Below are positions 44,950 to 56,970 of a stretch of 64,000 nucleotides of DNA, piece after piece. Under the pieces are notes generated by a model. It had not been told where the DNA came from. It was given only the letters and a program-made list of their open reading frames with translations, and did no database searches. Numbering within the stretch: the stretch's first letter is position 1; every line of letters starts with the position of its first letter. Location of the stretch: NCBI GenBank assembly GCA_029204225.1, contig CM055098.1, forward strand, positions 53,971,942 to 54,035,941, read 5' to 3'. The position numbers and the translations under genes are program-made. This DNA is from Diphasiastrum complanatum (lineage: Eukaryota > Streptophyta > Lycopodiopsida > Lycopodiales > Lycopodiaceae).

Positions 44950-47159
44950 TTTAAGAAGGTCTACATCTGGTCCTCGACGCTGATGGGCCTTTTGAATAGA
45001 GGTGTGGTCCTTGATGAGGATGGACCTGCTTGTACTGCCGGTAGGATTGGCGGTTGTTCTGCTATATCTAGAGCTCCCCCCGGTCCATGCTCGAATCTAC
45101 CCCTGTATCCATTGGTATAGCTTCTTGGCGTGGAGGGGAGAATTGCGGCATGACCGGTACGAGGATTTGTGGTCCGGCTTCTAAAACTTGAGCGACGACT
45201 TTTTCATAGGCGGTGATAGTCTCTTTAGCCTTTGTCAACTCGGTTGAAGCTGTTCCTTTGAACCTATCAAAACGGCCTTGGAATCCCTGAAGGGCCGCTT
45301 TGTATGTCTCCACTTTCTTGAACAAATACGCAATCTCCGTCGGTGTGACCGGATGATCTGGTATTTGCGTTTGAAGATACGCATCACGTTCAAGGTGGTC
45401 GCATCCAATTCATCTTAAAGCCACGTGCGATCTTGTTCGGCCATCTGTAATTGACCCTTCAGCAGCTGTACTTGTTGCTTTGCATCCTGCACAACCTTAT
45501 CCACCTGATCCTGTGCGGTTGTCAGGGCATTTTGCAGAGAGCTGATGTAGTCTTCCAAGTGATCAGCTTGTTGCTGGGCCAACTTCTTTTCGGCTTCAGC
45601 CTTGTCTTCATGTTGTTTGACAATCTTTAACTCTCAATCCAGCTGGACAATTTTCTGGATGATCAGAGTGTTTTCGGACTCCAGGTCGGAGAATCTCTGT
45701 TCCATTTCCTTCTTCTTATCCAGCATAGACTGGATCACTTGCGCAAGGCTTGAGACCAAACCGAGAGCATCACCATAATCAACAGTGGTGGAGGCGGCAG
45801 CAACAGGAGGACCTGATGGAACTGTCATTGGTTGGCTTGGAATAGGTGCCACTAGCTCTTCTTCTTCAAAAATGTCTTCCTCTTCAAATCTCTCAGGCAC
45901 TGTGGCATCGAACTGTTTTGGTGATTTTACAGCTTTGTCGACCCGAAGTGCAGCTGGGCTTTCTTCCATATGAGGTTGTTGGCTGACATCTTCAACATCA
46001 ACAGTAGATTCATGGATATGTCTAAATCCTCCTCCAAGGGATTGGAGTTCAAAGGGCGTAGGGCTCTGGGGCATTTCAAAAATTTTTGCGGTCCCAAGGG
46101 GATCGGAATCATCAAACATATCCATAAATAACTGCGTGTTGGGTGAAGTGACTTCAGTGTGTGGGGGTGTGGCGGCCTGGGCAGCTGTGATGGGAATGGT
46201 AGGCCCAATGGCCAAATACTATCCTTGATTGGAGGCAGAGGCGAGGGAAGCATCAGAGGCTAGGGGAATGGGAAGTTCAGTGTGAAGAGCAGCAGGGGGT
46301 GGAAGTGCAGTTGACGAGGTATGCCTAGTGCGACGTCGTGACGCGGAAGGCGAGTCAGAAATTATGATCTCGCTGCGCGGACGACGATGACTATGAGAAC
46401 TTGAGGCCTGGTGAGACGACTCGACCGGTGTTTCTTCGTAGACCGAAAGCACAGAGTCCAGGTGGAAGCCATGGATTCTGTTTTTTCTAAGTGAGAAGCG
46501 GCTAAAAGGAACAATAAAGAGCCAACAATGAACTGCTGCTTAGTATTGGCTTTAATAGCTCATTTGAGCTCACCAGAAATAGTCTTGAACCAATTATATG
46601 GTTCAAGAGGGGCTTTGGCCAATTTAGTGTGGGACTCCACTATCCTATGGAGGATCTGTGATGTGATGCGGTCTTTCCTAAGGTTTCCAACCATCAAAAA
46701 GTTGTTCAGTAGCTGGGGAACAGCGTGGATTGAAGGCTCAGTGCTGGCTTTCAGAAGGTATCTGTCATTGGTCCAGTGCAGATCATTAGTGAGGTCAATG
46801 TAGGGCTTGATGGCCTGTTTGGCCTGCTTGTGATTGGGTGAGGCCTGCGTACCGGATGTTATACCTATGGCTACAAGGGCGGCCTCAGTGACACGCACCT
46901 TGTGTGTGGCTCCCTGGAAAGTGATATAAAATTTGGATTTCTCTTCCTTCCATGTACTGAAGGCAAGAGTGATGAAATCCATATTGATCTTGCCAGAAAA
47001 GACTCTCTCATGAATACCTGTTACAGTGAGCAGAGGCTCCGCAAGGGTCATCCACTGAGTGACCGTGCTTGTGCTAGGAAGGACCATGATGTCCGTTGCA
47101 TATGGGACATCACGATGGATAGTATAGCGCGGAGACTAGGAAGTATCGGTAGAAGACAT
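44950..47159 (-). pseudogene. Retroelement accessory ORF: N-terminal domain, acidic linker, long coiled coil
   Basis: The minus-strand ATG near 47159 is followed by an early in-frame TAG. The reading then runs 47087-46560 as a compact domain (STVTQWMTLAEPLLTVTGIH, then INMDFITLAFSTWKEEKSKF), resembling the putative plant transposon protein domain seen beside gypsy elements. A Ser/Arg-rich piece follows (46452-46219), then an acidic Pro-rich piece (46215-45634), then a coiled coil rich in Lys, Glu and Gln continuing in shifting frames to about 45068. There is no signal peptide or membrane segment, so it does not look like an env gene. It lies downstream of the gypsy integrase on the same strand. 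Family not firmly recognised. Confidence 0.45.
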
Positions 47160-47389
47160 GGTGATCAGAAAGGAAATATAAAACGCATGAAAGTGTTTCA
47201 GAAAGCAGTGCAGAGATTTTGGAAGGCTTTGGTCGCAAGAAAAATTTGCAAGAGCTTCACTAGCACAAGTGAGGAATGAGTCGAAATCAGCCAACTTATA
47301 GGTGAATTTGGTGGGTCTGAATAGTAGTTTGGCTGATCAGTTTTGAACAAAAATTTGCAGCCATGTACAGTACTGTGAAAATAGGCTAT

Positions 47390-47720
47390 AAAAATTTTGG
47401 CGAAGGTTTCTGGGGAACCTAACCTATCAGGCGAATGTTTTCCAGGGCTGGCAAAAGATGAACCTTCGTCCAGGTATTGTCATAAATGCATTTTTTCCAA
47501 ATTTGAACCTATGGATAACCTAATTTGGACATTTTAAAATCATCTAGTAGATCGGCGAAGGTTCATAATGAGGTTAAGATGGTCGACGAAGGTTTCCAAA
47601 ATGGCATATCATTGATCCTTCGCCTAGCTCAAAAATTGGGGTGTTCCTAGACAAGAACCTTCGCCCACCTCAAATTAGATAAATCTAGAGTGGATGTACA
47701 GTTTGAGAGCTCAACGAAGA
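47390..47720. repeat. Cluster of GCGAAGGTT words in both orientations
   Basis: GCGAAGGTT, CGAAGGTT, AACCTTCG or CCTTCGCC occur about eight times in 330 bp, within non-coding AT-rich sequence between the gypsy integrase and the accessory ORF. Related words occur at 13880-14070 and 15296-15310. Confidence 0.6.
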
Positions 47721-47975
47721 ATTCTGGTACTATATAGGCCAAAACTGACCAAAATAGTAATTTTTTAAGGCATTTTCCATTCAAAAAATATTGTGCTTAC
47801 TTTTTTCCATGTTGATGACTTTTTGACTTTTGCTTATAAGTCTTTGCTCAATTTTTGCTTGTTTTTTTTTAAATGTCTTTTTTCAAAAAACTCAACAATT
47901 TATATACTGAAAACAATAAATTTAAAAAACAAATAAAATAAAATAGAATAAAATAAAATAAAAAACCATTTAGAT

Positions 47976-49190
47976 CAGACTTGCTGAACTGGCGGAGTAG
48001 GCTGCCAAAACTTGCGTAGTGGGCTGCCAAAACTTGCGTAGTCGGCTGCCATTCACCGGAGTATCAAATCGTTTTCCATCCAAGAATTATGGACCATTAT
48101 ATGGGCCTTCACCAGTAAACTTCAACTTTCCCTTGATCAGCTTGGTTTTGTACGTCAATGCAAGATCTCCTGCTTTCAGATCTTTTTTGTGCAATCGACG
48201 GTCGTGCCATGCCTTGCGGCGGCCTTTCTCTGCTGCTAAGGCATGAACTGCCATCAATCGGGTTTCACATAATTTGTGCAACGCTTCATGATGGAGTTGT
48301 AAAGACTCATCATCATTTAATCGTTCTGTTGCTGCTATGCGGCCCATAATGCTGCATACAGTTTATGTTCCCAATCAGACTGACTCGCTTCAACTGTCTT
48401 TGTCATAATGGTGCAGAGAATCTTATTGGAAGATTCAGCTTGGCCATTCCCTCTGGGATAGTAGGGAGTACTAAATCTGTGTATAACGAAAAAACTCTTC
48501 CAGTAAACACTTTATTATTTGATTAACAAAGTGTGTACCCCTGTCACTGACAATCTCGATTGGACATCCAAATATGATTATAATATTTTCATATAGAAAC
48601 TTGGCCATAGATTTCGCATCAGCAACTTTGACAGCTTTGGCTTCAACCCACTTGGTCACATAATCAGTTGCTACGATAGTGTATCAGGCCTGAGATCCTT
48701 GCATGGCAGGGTGAATAGGTCCAACATAATTCAGTCCCCATTTTTCAAACGGTGCTTGCGATAAAATCAGATGCAAGGGTTCATAGTTTTGACGAGTAGG
48801 TCGTCATGCTCACTGGCAAATATCACATGTCTAAATAAAATTTTCTGTGTCATTGTGAAGCGTAGGCCACCAACAACCTGATTGCAAAAGTTTGCGAACA
48901 ATAATATCTGTAGAGAAGTGTCCTCCACCCATGCCATCATGTGAAAACATGATTAAATCTAGAACTTCATGCGGTAAAACACATCTTCGCAAAATATTAT
49001 TTGATCCATGACGATACAATTGTCCGGCAATTAATTGATAAGGTTGAGTCTTATGAATCAATTGTCTCTTCTGTACTTTTGTCAAGGAGTCATTCGGTTG
49101 TCCTGGCATCAGGTACTCAACAATATCTGCTGCCCACTTAGGTACTGCTTCAACATAGAACAACGCAACATCTGACAGTTCATCATCCAC
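47976..49190 (-). pseudogene. Gypsy integrase
   Basis: The H2C2 zinc module is spread over HDGMGGGHFSTDIIVRKLLQ with following Cys residues near 48830. The core reading 48659-48471 holds MTKWVEAKAVKVADA and IFGCPIEIVSDRGTHFVNQ, with the second catalytic Asp in SDRG. The C-terminal barrel is at 48347-48060 (LKAGDLALTYKTKL, then GKLKFTGEGPY). After a frame change it ends with a TPVNGSRLRKF segment. No chromodomain is seen. Confidence 0.85.
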
Positions 49191-49256
49191 TTCAGTGTTA
49201 ACTGGTGCGGATTCAATTCGCGAAACGTGATCGGCTAGATAATGTTGCTTGCCCTT

Positions 49257-49553
49257 TCAAACCACAATTCGAAAGTCAAATTCAGTCAATAACAATAACC
49301 ATTTTGCAATACGTCCAGTATTGCATGTCTTGTTTACCAAGTAAAGTAACGGTTGATGATTCGTATAAAATACAAAGTGTGTTTCCATGAGATAGTGACG
49401 AAATTTCCAAACAAAAAAAATCATGGCTAATGCCTCACGTTCCGTTGTTGAATAATTCTTTTCTGGATCTGTAAGTTGTCTGCTTGCAAATCGTATAGGA
49501 TAATCCTTCTTATAGTCACCCGATGGCGTATTTTGAGGCATCCGTATGAACAT
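49257..49553 (-). pseudogene. Gypsy RNase H
   Basis: Landmarks are PIRFASRQLTDPEKNYSTTE, REALAMIFFVWKFRHYLME and FVFYTNHQPLLYLVNK. The Asp normal in the YTDHQPL motif is Asn here, so a catalytic acid may be lost. Confidence 0.85.
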
Positions 49554-49598
49554 GAAACTCTATCGTCCAATTTGGAGAACGTAGTATTGGTGCTGAAG

Positions 49599-50675
49599 TT
49601 AATGCTTTTTTTTATTTTTAAAGGCTTCTAACGCCTCTACTGTCCAAATAGGAACAATAGTCAATTTGTATATAGGTCGTGCTAAATCCACAAAGAAGAT
49701 AATAAAAATTGGATAGTAGTTTGCATGACCCATAAACACATAAACTCCATGAATTTTTGTTGGTGGTGGCAATTCCACAATAACTTTGATCTTAGAATAA
49801 TATGTGGCAATACCATGTCTCGATATCATATGTCCAAGCACAACTCCGTGGGAAACCCATATCTGACATTTTTCTGGATTTAGAGAAATCTGATATTTGT
49901 GACATCTTTCAAATACTTTTTCCAATCGATCCAGGTGGTCTGCATTTGTACTATGGACTCCCAGGTCATCCAAGTAAATTATAAGAAATTTCTGCAGATA
50001 ATCTTTAAAATCAAATTGCATTACTCTTTGGAATGAACTTGGTGCATTACAGAGTCCAAACGACATTACTTTGTAAGCATAGGTGCCCCATTTTGTTGCA
50101 AAAGCAGTTTTATGACGATCGATAGGTGCAATCTTAACCTGGTTGTAACCACTAAATCCATCCAAGAAACTATAAGCTTTCGCTCAGGCAAGGCGATCCA
50201 AAATGCTTTCAGTAAAAGATGATGGAAAGTGATCCTTCCGCGTCACTTTGTTCAACGCTTTGATATTCACACAGATCCGCAATTTCCCATTTTTCTTAGG
50301 AACAATGACAATCGGTGAAATCCATTCAGTGTGCTCAATCTCATAAATGAAATCGGCTTCAAGCAATCTTTGAAGTTCTTTTTTTATCAGGTTCGCCACA
50401 TTAGGATTACAGCGATAGAACTTTGCAACCTTTGGAACTGCATCAGGTACTAAAGGTATGGTATGTTCAATCACTAATGTCGGAATACCCTTCAGATCTT
50501 GATAAGTCCATGCAAAGCAATCTTGATACTTAATAAGTAACATGCGTAGTGCTTGATACTGTTCAGGAGTAAGTTGTGATCCAACTTGTACAATTTTTTT
50601 CGGTTCTCCTGGTTTGGCAAGATTCATTGGTTGTGTCCTAGCTGGGCCATCATAAACCTCTTTAGATTTCGGCAT
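49599..50675 (-). pseudogene. Gypsy reverse transcriptase
   Basis: 50675-50184 holds the N-terminal segment (EWISPIVIVPKKNGKLRICV, then NKVTRKDHFP). After a stop at 50184-50186, the core reads MDGFSGYNQVKIAPIDRHKT, KVMSFGLCNAPSSFQRVM and the active site IIYLDDLGVHS (YLDD variant), then HGVVLGHMISRHGI. One stop and minor shifts separate an otherwise complete domain. Confidence 0.9.
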
Positions 50676-50750
50676 GTGTTCTTCAGGTGTGCTTTAGGTA
50701 ACATGATAACCACATCATCCAGTGTATAACGTTTAAAATGCTCGGGCATA

Positions 50751-51465
50751 TCATGTTGGACTATATTTGCTTGTTTTTTTTCCGAAAGGACTTGTCTTGG
50801 ATCTTCGCTTAGACCTCTTAGTAGGAATTGATCGTGGAGGTGATGACTTCGGAGAAGATATATTTTTCTTCAAAGGTGAAGACTTCCTAGACGATGATGT
50901 CTTACTAGAATTCTGACTTGAAGAATCATTCTCGAATTTTCCCTTGCCTTTATCCAATAAGGGTGCCACTTTCTTTGAATCAATCTTTTGAGGGAGATTT
51001 TTCCATTTCATGACCGTATTATAATGTTGCTTAGCTTGTTTCTTCGTCATTGATCTTGTGATCCTATCTTCCTTCAATATAACTACTTTGGGCGGTTTTA
51101 TTGTTGGTTCATCATGAACATTACACACTCCAAATCTGGTCGGATCAATATGATTTAGAATCTGCTCATCCGTAAGTTTAGCATTGCCATCATAAGTCAA
51201 GACATGACTCACAAGAATGAGCTCATCCTCAATCGGATCTGGTATAGGTTTTGTTGATATCCATGCTACATTCGACACATTTAGTGGAAACATGATTGGT
51301 GTATCCAAAGTTCAATCTAACAAAGAATGATTGATTATCTTGTTGACACATATATCCTACTGTACAGTCAATTGTTGCAAGAGCTTCATTCCAATTGACA
51401 GTATCCGTTTGAGAATCATAATGAACCCCCAATTTTTTTACTGGTCGATCACAAGTGTGATCCAT
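50751..51465 (-). pseudogene. Gypsy pol linker between protease and RT
   Basis: Two overlapping readings (51465-51229 and 51308-50751). The second contains a Lys/Ser-rich low-complexity tail (DSSSQNSSKTSSSRKSSPLK). No catalytic motif; its position between protease and RT suggests a spacer. Confidence 0.5.
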
Positions 51466-51489
51466 TATTGACGAATCGTCATCCTCTTT

Positions 51490-51846
51490 TTAAACCACTG
51501 GTTTGATAGTCCATGTTGTAGGATCAACTTTAACTGCAGATTCACGATTTTTGAAAGTGATTTTTCCGGTACCCCAGTTTTGAATTACTTGTGCAACTCG
51601 TAACCATGGACGTCCCAATAGAACTCGGTAGACATTTGGCGCTTCTGGTAAGTCCATCACTACAAAAGTAATGACGAAATGTACTCCCGCAATTCTGACA
51701 GGTATATCTTCCACCATTTCTCGTGGACGAACTGTCATTTGATCAGCTAACTTAATAGCAAAAGTAGCAGACTTAATCTTTGTAAGGCCCCATTTTGTAC
51801 ATAACTTTGTAGATATCAGGTTAACTCCTGAACCGCCATCTATCAC
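51490..51846 (-). pseudogene. Gypsy aspartic protease
   Basis: It begins MIDGGSGVNLISTKLC, the DGGSGVN variant of the retropepsin active site common in plant gypsy elements. It continues to VVMDLPEAPNVYRVLLGRPW, where LLGRPWL is the standard second landmark. Confidence 0.85.
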
Positions 51847-52089
51847 GGCTGCTTCTTTAGGAAATTGTCTATGTTGTATCGGTAGAGTGATATTCTTTTG
51901 TTCATTTTCCCAAGCGGCTCCAACATGGAGTACTTTGTTAGATTCTTCAAATCCAACACAAAAAAGTGGCTCCTGATGGACTTTTGTTCTTCTTGAGCTA
52001 ACTTTTGCACTAAGACTTCTTTTGCTTTTGGCACCAACTTCAGGAACTCTCCTAACGAGATATTGATCTTGCTAGACAAAATGTTCATT

Positions 52090-53403
52090 GTGGTGCTTCC
52101 GGTTCAGTCATCTTGAAGGGTTCTTCATGATGATGTAACTGATCATTCATATCCGTACGTAAATTTCTTGGAGGCTGCAATGGTGAAGACTAAACTTCAG
52201 CTGTTGCTTTAGCAGCTTCAAGCACCTCTTCTTCTTGCAGATGTTTGATCCACTGTCTCATATTCTGATATTTTTGTTTTTCTACATTAAGATTTGGATA
52301 GACTCCAGATGTTGTTGGTATATCGTTCAATGGTATAGAATCAGCAGGTACTAGATCCACTACTGGTTCTTTTTGCTTCTGTGCTCTGGTGACCACCATC
52401 AAGGGTGCACTTGGTTTATTCGGACCTACTGGTCTTTGCTTGATTGTTATCAAATTTATAGGCGCTGTAGCTGGTGGTGGCTTCGGTCTTGCTGGATAGT
52501 TTTTATAGCAATGCCCATAACCACAGTCACGACATAATGGTACAAATTTATCTTTATTTGGACATTCTACAACTTTGTGATTTTCTCCACATGCAAAGCA
52601 TCCAAGTGGTGCTCTGGTCCAATTTCTGGAGGCTTGTTGTTGAGGGACAACATAATGGCATACTGTTCTGAAGATCCACCTTCTTGATCATTACCATAGT
52701 TCCATTGCGCAGCACTTTTGTAAGGTTCTGTTTCCATCAAATTAGCAGGAGGAGTGGAGTGCTTTGGTGGGGCAGTTAAAGCTAAACGTTTCGGATATCC
52801 AAGAGCAGATTGTCGCAGTCTTGCTGCTGGATTTCCTCCATACTGTGGTTCTCAATATCGCATCTAGGCATACTGTTGTTGGATTATTTGAGGGTTGAAG
52901 TTGCAAAAAGCAGTCTCATGATCAGGTGAATTACACAGATGGCAAACATTGAGTTCCATTTGTTTTTTCGATTGAGGACACTCGTTTACTGTGTGATTCC
53001 CTGTACAAATAGAACATCAGAAATTTTCCCTGGTAGGAAAAGTCTTTGCAAACTTTTCAGGTTCCTTGTTTGCTTCCCCGTGGAAATTTTCCAATGTTTT
53101 GATCTTCTCATCAAATTGCGACTACAAATTTTCCATCTGTTTTTGCTGGTTCTTCCCAAGTTTCTCGCACTCATTGAGCATCATTTCTGCAGTAGCGTTG
53201 GCATTCGTTGATGCAATAGTGGTGGATGTCGTAGTAGTTTGACCTGTTGTAAAAGACAGCATACCGATATTCCTCAGCTCATCATCTGAATCTTCATCCT
53301 CCTCCCGAATTGCATCGTCCATAGCATTTTGCAAGAGTGCATACTCATTATGGCGTTTCAGCTCACGTCTGGTCCGTTTAGGTAGACCTGACAAAAACCA
53401 CAT
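52090..53403 (-). pseudogene. Gypsy gag C-terminus with several short zinc knuckles
   Basis: 53403-53122 begins WFLSGLPKRTRRELKRHNEY, the end of a capsid-type domain, then an acidic stretch and a Thr-rich linker. Broken by stops, the nucleocapsid region has CSICTGNHTVNEC near 53000, CHLCNSPDHETAFC near 52940, CFACGENHKVVEC near 52590 and a CRDCGYGHC piece near 52530. Two of these have CX2CX3HX4C spacing and one the canonical CX2CX4HX4C. Confidence 0.7.
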
Positions 53404-53413
53404 AATTATTTTA

Positions 53414-54540
53414 TGGGAACAAACCCTCGTAGACTAGTATGCACTTGTATCTCAGTCAGATTCCGCTACTCACCAAGCTACGAGAGTTACTTCCCAAGGA
53501 AACTCAAAAAATCTTGAAAAAAGTGCATTTTTTGGGGGTTTCTTTGCAAAATTTTAAGATTTGCTGGGAACAAACCCTCACAGACTGGTATGCACTTGTA
53601 TCTGAGTCAAATTCACTTGCTCACAAAGCTGCGAGAGTTACTTCCCAAGGAAACTCAAAAAATCTTGAAAAAAGTGCAATTTTTTGGGGGTTTTTTTGGG
53701 AAAATTTTATGGGAACAAACCCTCACAGACTGGTATGCACTTGTATCTAAATCAGATTCACTTGCTCACAAAGCTGCGAGAGTTAATTCTTAAGGAAACT
53801 CAAAAAATCTTGAAAACAGTGCATTTTTTTGGTGTTTTTTTGCAAAATTTTAAGATTTTCTGAAAACAAACCCTCGCAGACTGGTATGCACTTGTATCTA
53901 AGTCAGTTTCACCTGCTCACAAAGCTGCAAGAGTTAAAAGTGCATTTTTGGGGGGTTTTTTTGGCCAAATTTTAAGATTTTCTGGGAACTAATCTTCGTA
54001 GGTTGGTATGTGCTTGTATCTGAGTCAGATCCACTTGCTTACCAAGCTGCGAGAGTTACTTCCCAAGGAAACTCAAAAATTTGATGTCTGAGAAGGTTCT
54101 AGGCGACTTTTTGCTCTTGGAAACCTTCACAAGGAGAACTTTTTTGGGATCTAACTCTCGCAGACTTCTTTGTGTTCCTGTCTCAGTGAGATGGAACTTC
54201 AGAGAGCTCTACGAAGGTAACTTCCCAAGGAAACTCAAAAAATTGTTGTCTGAGAAGGTTCTAGGCTTTGTTGTTGGGAATCTTCACAGGGGCACTTTTT
54301 TTGGGATCTAACTCTCGCAGACTTATCTGTGTCCTTGTCTCAGTGAGATAGAACTTCAGATAGCTCTACAAAGGTTAGTTTTGAGTTTTGAGTTTTTTTT
54401 TTTGATTTTTAAAAGGGATTTTTGATTTTTTTTGGGTTTTTCTCTGTTTTTTCAAAATCTGATGGGAACTAATCCTCGCAGGCTTCTATGCAGGTTTGGG
54501 ATAGTACCCTGGAGCTACTGCTAGTCATGCAAAGGTTCAT
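53414..54540. repeat. Tandem array, eight units of about 120-160 bp
   Basis: Units start at TGGGAAC or TGGGATC words at 53414, 53565, 53710, 53861 (TGAAAAC), 53983, 54144, 54302 and 54463. Each contains an AACCCTCGCAGACTGGTATG-like block, then CTTGTATCTCAGTCAGATT-like sequence, then CTCACAAAGCTGCGAGAGTT, then ACTTCCCAAGGAAACTCAAA. The first three units are most alike; later units diverge. Short frames such as DWYALVSESNSLAHKAARV repeat with the units and are not taken as genes. Confidence 0.9.
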
Positions 54541-55043
54541 GCCCAACGACAAACTCAATATTCTCAGTGGTTATTTGGACAGGAGATGTAGACACTCGTA
54601 AATCCACTTCAGGATTTACATTCTTCCTCAACAATGGTCCTATTTCATGGAACAGTCGCAAGCAAACTTCGATCGCTCTATCTTCTACTGAATCAGAGTA
54701 TATCGCAGTCTCTTAGGTTACAAAAGAAGCAGTATGGTTAAGAAACTTACTTTTAGATGTTTATCTGAAACAATATGCTCCGACAACTTTATTTTGTGAT
54801 AATCAAAGTGCTATTGCTTTATCAACCAACCCTAGACTTCATTCTAGGAGTAAGCACATTGAAATTAAGTATTACTATGTCAGAAGCAAAGTTCTCGACA
54901 AAGAGGTAAACTTGTAGTACTGTGAATGCAAGGTATGACAATAGATATTTTCACTAAAGCACTAAGCTTGGATGCACACATAAGGTTTTGTGCAAAACTA
55001 AGTTTGAAGGTCAAAGCATTCATGGATTTAGATTAAGGGATAA
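54541..55043 (+). pseudogene. Copia RNase H remnant (5'-truncated element)
   Basis: GDVDTRKSTSGFTFFLNNGP and ISWNSRKQTSIALSSTESEY are standard RNase H landmarks. An in-frame TAG follows AVS. The reading continues with FCDNQSAIALSTNPRLHSRS and KHIEIKYYYVRSKVL with further stops. A purine-rich tract, GATTAAGGGA, at 55031-55040 precedes the LTR. Confidence 0.85.
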
Positions 55044-55976
55044 TGTTGGATTATTTTACTACTGGAGTAATTTATCTGAATACCTAATCTTTATCCACTT
55101 TATTATCCACTTTTGCAGGTTTATTTGTGTTTTTACATAGTTTGCATAAATACTTAGGAATCGCTCAACAAGTGGCTCCGACATATCGGACATCATTCGA
55201 CTTATCAACTACACTGACGAAAGTCGAAGAAGTTGACCATGTCGAAGAATGACAATTATTGTTCCACTTGATATGAAGCTAAAGACTTGCCCTAACCACT
55301 TTGCAAGTAAATTTTTGAGAAGTCCTAACTGGATGGATGCCAGCACATTACTGCTATTTACCAAATGCATCTGTGACCTGAATAGTTGTCCTACTGAATA
55401 CGCGTTAACCGCTTAGTATAAATAGTTGATCATCAAAGACTTACACAACTTAGTCTCTAGCTTAGCTCAAAGCTTAGTTTTTACAGAGTTCTATTAGAGT
55501 ATTGCTATTAGCACTTACTGCTTATCAGTGGAAGTGCATCAAACAGAGTTTTCAATTATTCAGAGATAGCTTAGAGTACACAATTTTCATCTTTTATTGT
55601 TTTGTGCTCTCATCATCTGATTTGTACATGTTACTTACTGAATCAATCTATTTTCTTATTGCGTTTAGTATCATGTCAGACTGTATGCTTCTTTGTAGCT
55701 ATTTGTAACTGATAAAACTCTTATTGTTTCGTCTGATCTATTGAATACACTAACGCTGCAATATTTAATACATCATTGTTTTGCTATGAAATCAGTTTAG
55801 TGCTAATGATTTCAAAGTTAGTTGCTAAAAGATTGAACGTGACTTCTGTCATTATAGCTTTGTTCAATTATTGATAGGCGTAGTCATGCATTAGGAAAGA
55901 AAACTCATTCTGCTACGCTAGATAGTTCATTTATAGTCTTCGAATTATTAGATTTTTCACTTCCCTCTTTCCAACA
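55044..55976 (+). repeat. 3' LTR of the truncated copia element (933 bp)
   Basis: It starts TGTTGGA after the purine tract and ends TCCAACA, giving 7-bp inverted ends. A TATA-like GTATAAATAG near 55418 lies in the expected internal position. The partner LTR is absent. Confidence 0.7.
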
Positions 55977-56720
55977 ATCTTTACAATGGGCCTCCAAACA
56001 ACCTTTATAATCTACGACAGCCCCTTGAGAGTACTTGTCATTATATTCTTATAAGGGACTCCAAACAGCCATTATGTTCATAAATCTCAATACATGCCAC
56101 GAATAAGGAGCCCCGAAACCCATATGTAAGACGAATGTATGAAACACTTCCATTGTGCTAAGAGAGGAGGGGCCTAAGCAATTAAATGGTAAGAAAGATA
56201 GAATGGTGAAGAAATAAGTGTTATATAGCTATACAATAATTGCAACACTGTGACTGAACCAAATTATCAATCCACATTTTGTGGAGGAATAGAGTTATTT
56301 TCACATGTAAAATCAGTTTTGACATTTTCATGAAGTAAATGGAGGAGCCTCACAGGACGGAATCTTTGAGGCAAAATTTTGTATGGCAAATTCTTTCTAC
56401 ATCAGCTTTCGGATGCAAAAAAAGATTTTTTTAAAATAAAATGTAAAACAAGATTTCACGCCAAAAAAGCAAGATGACTTCGCGAGCTTTCGTTCCGCAC
56501 AAAACTGCGTCCCTTGCTCTCACTTTAGTATGCTCTGGAGTCTCCATCTTTCTTTTAGGGATAAGCTTGCCACGTCACTCGTTCTCCTGCCGCCACCTGG
56601 CCCGCTTCCTTCAGACTTGTCATTTCCCTCTCCTATCTTCCTCTTTTTTCCTTCCTTAATTTTTGATTTTTTTTTTTTGTGTTTACGTCTCTCTCTGCAA
56701 TTGTATTCTCTCATATAACA
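55977..56720. other. No gene seen
   Basis: Short opposing ORFs at 56474-56718 are basic or hydrophobic with no recognisable motif. Confidence 0.5.
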
Positions 56721-56970
56721 TGTTTTGATCGATTGGTTGAAATGGATCGCAACTCCATCCTTCTATTATAATATGTTTTCATCGATTGGTGGAAATGGAT
56801 CGCAACTCCATTCTTCTATTATAATATATTTTGATCGATTGGTGGAAATGGATCGCAAGTCCATTCTTCTATTATAATATGTTTTCATCGATTGGTGGAA
56901 ATAGATCCTAACTCCATTCTTCTTATGAAATAATTTTTCTGATTGGTCGAAATGGATCGTAACCCCTGTC
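56721..56970. repeat. 53-bp tandem repeat upstream of the LOV gene
   Basis: Four full units start at 56721, 56774, 56827 and 56880 with exact 53-bp spacing, plus a partial fifth from 56933. Each contains ATCGATTGGTGGAAATGGAT-like sequence and TCCATTCTTCTATTATAATAT. Each unit has ATTGG, the complement of a CCAAT box. Confidence 0.92.

Larger units (their letters stand above)
47970..53403 (-). mobile_element. Decayed Ty3/gypsy element (gag-PR-RT-RH-INT)
   Basis: On the minus strand, zinc-knuckle gag (53403-52090), protease (51846-51490), RT (50675-49599), RNase H (49553-49257) and integrase (49190-47976) occur in the gypsy order, with RT before integrase. All parts are separated by stops and frameshifts. 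No LTR, primer site or polypurine tract could be assigned, and the capsid N-terminus is missing at the boundary with the tandem array at 53414. Confidence 0.9.

Noticed and set aside
45068-47159. Accessory ORF as an env-like gene
   Set aside because: No signal peptide, membrane-spanning segment or fusion-like region; it is acidic and coiled-coil.
53439-53793. ORFs of 103 and 67 codons in the tandem array
   Set aside because: They repeat with the array unit and have no known domain; best explained by the repeat itself.
56474-56718. Overlapping ORFs on both strands as a small gene
   Set aside because: Pyrimidine-rich composition explains them; no motif or conserved start context.
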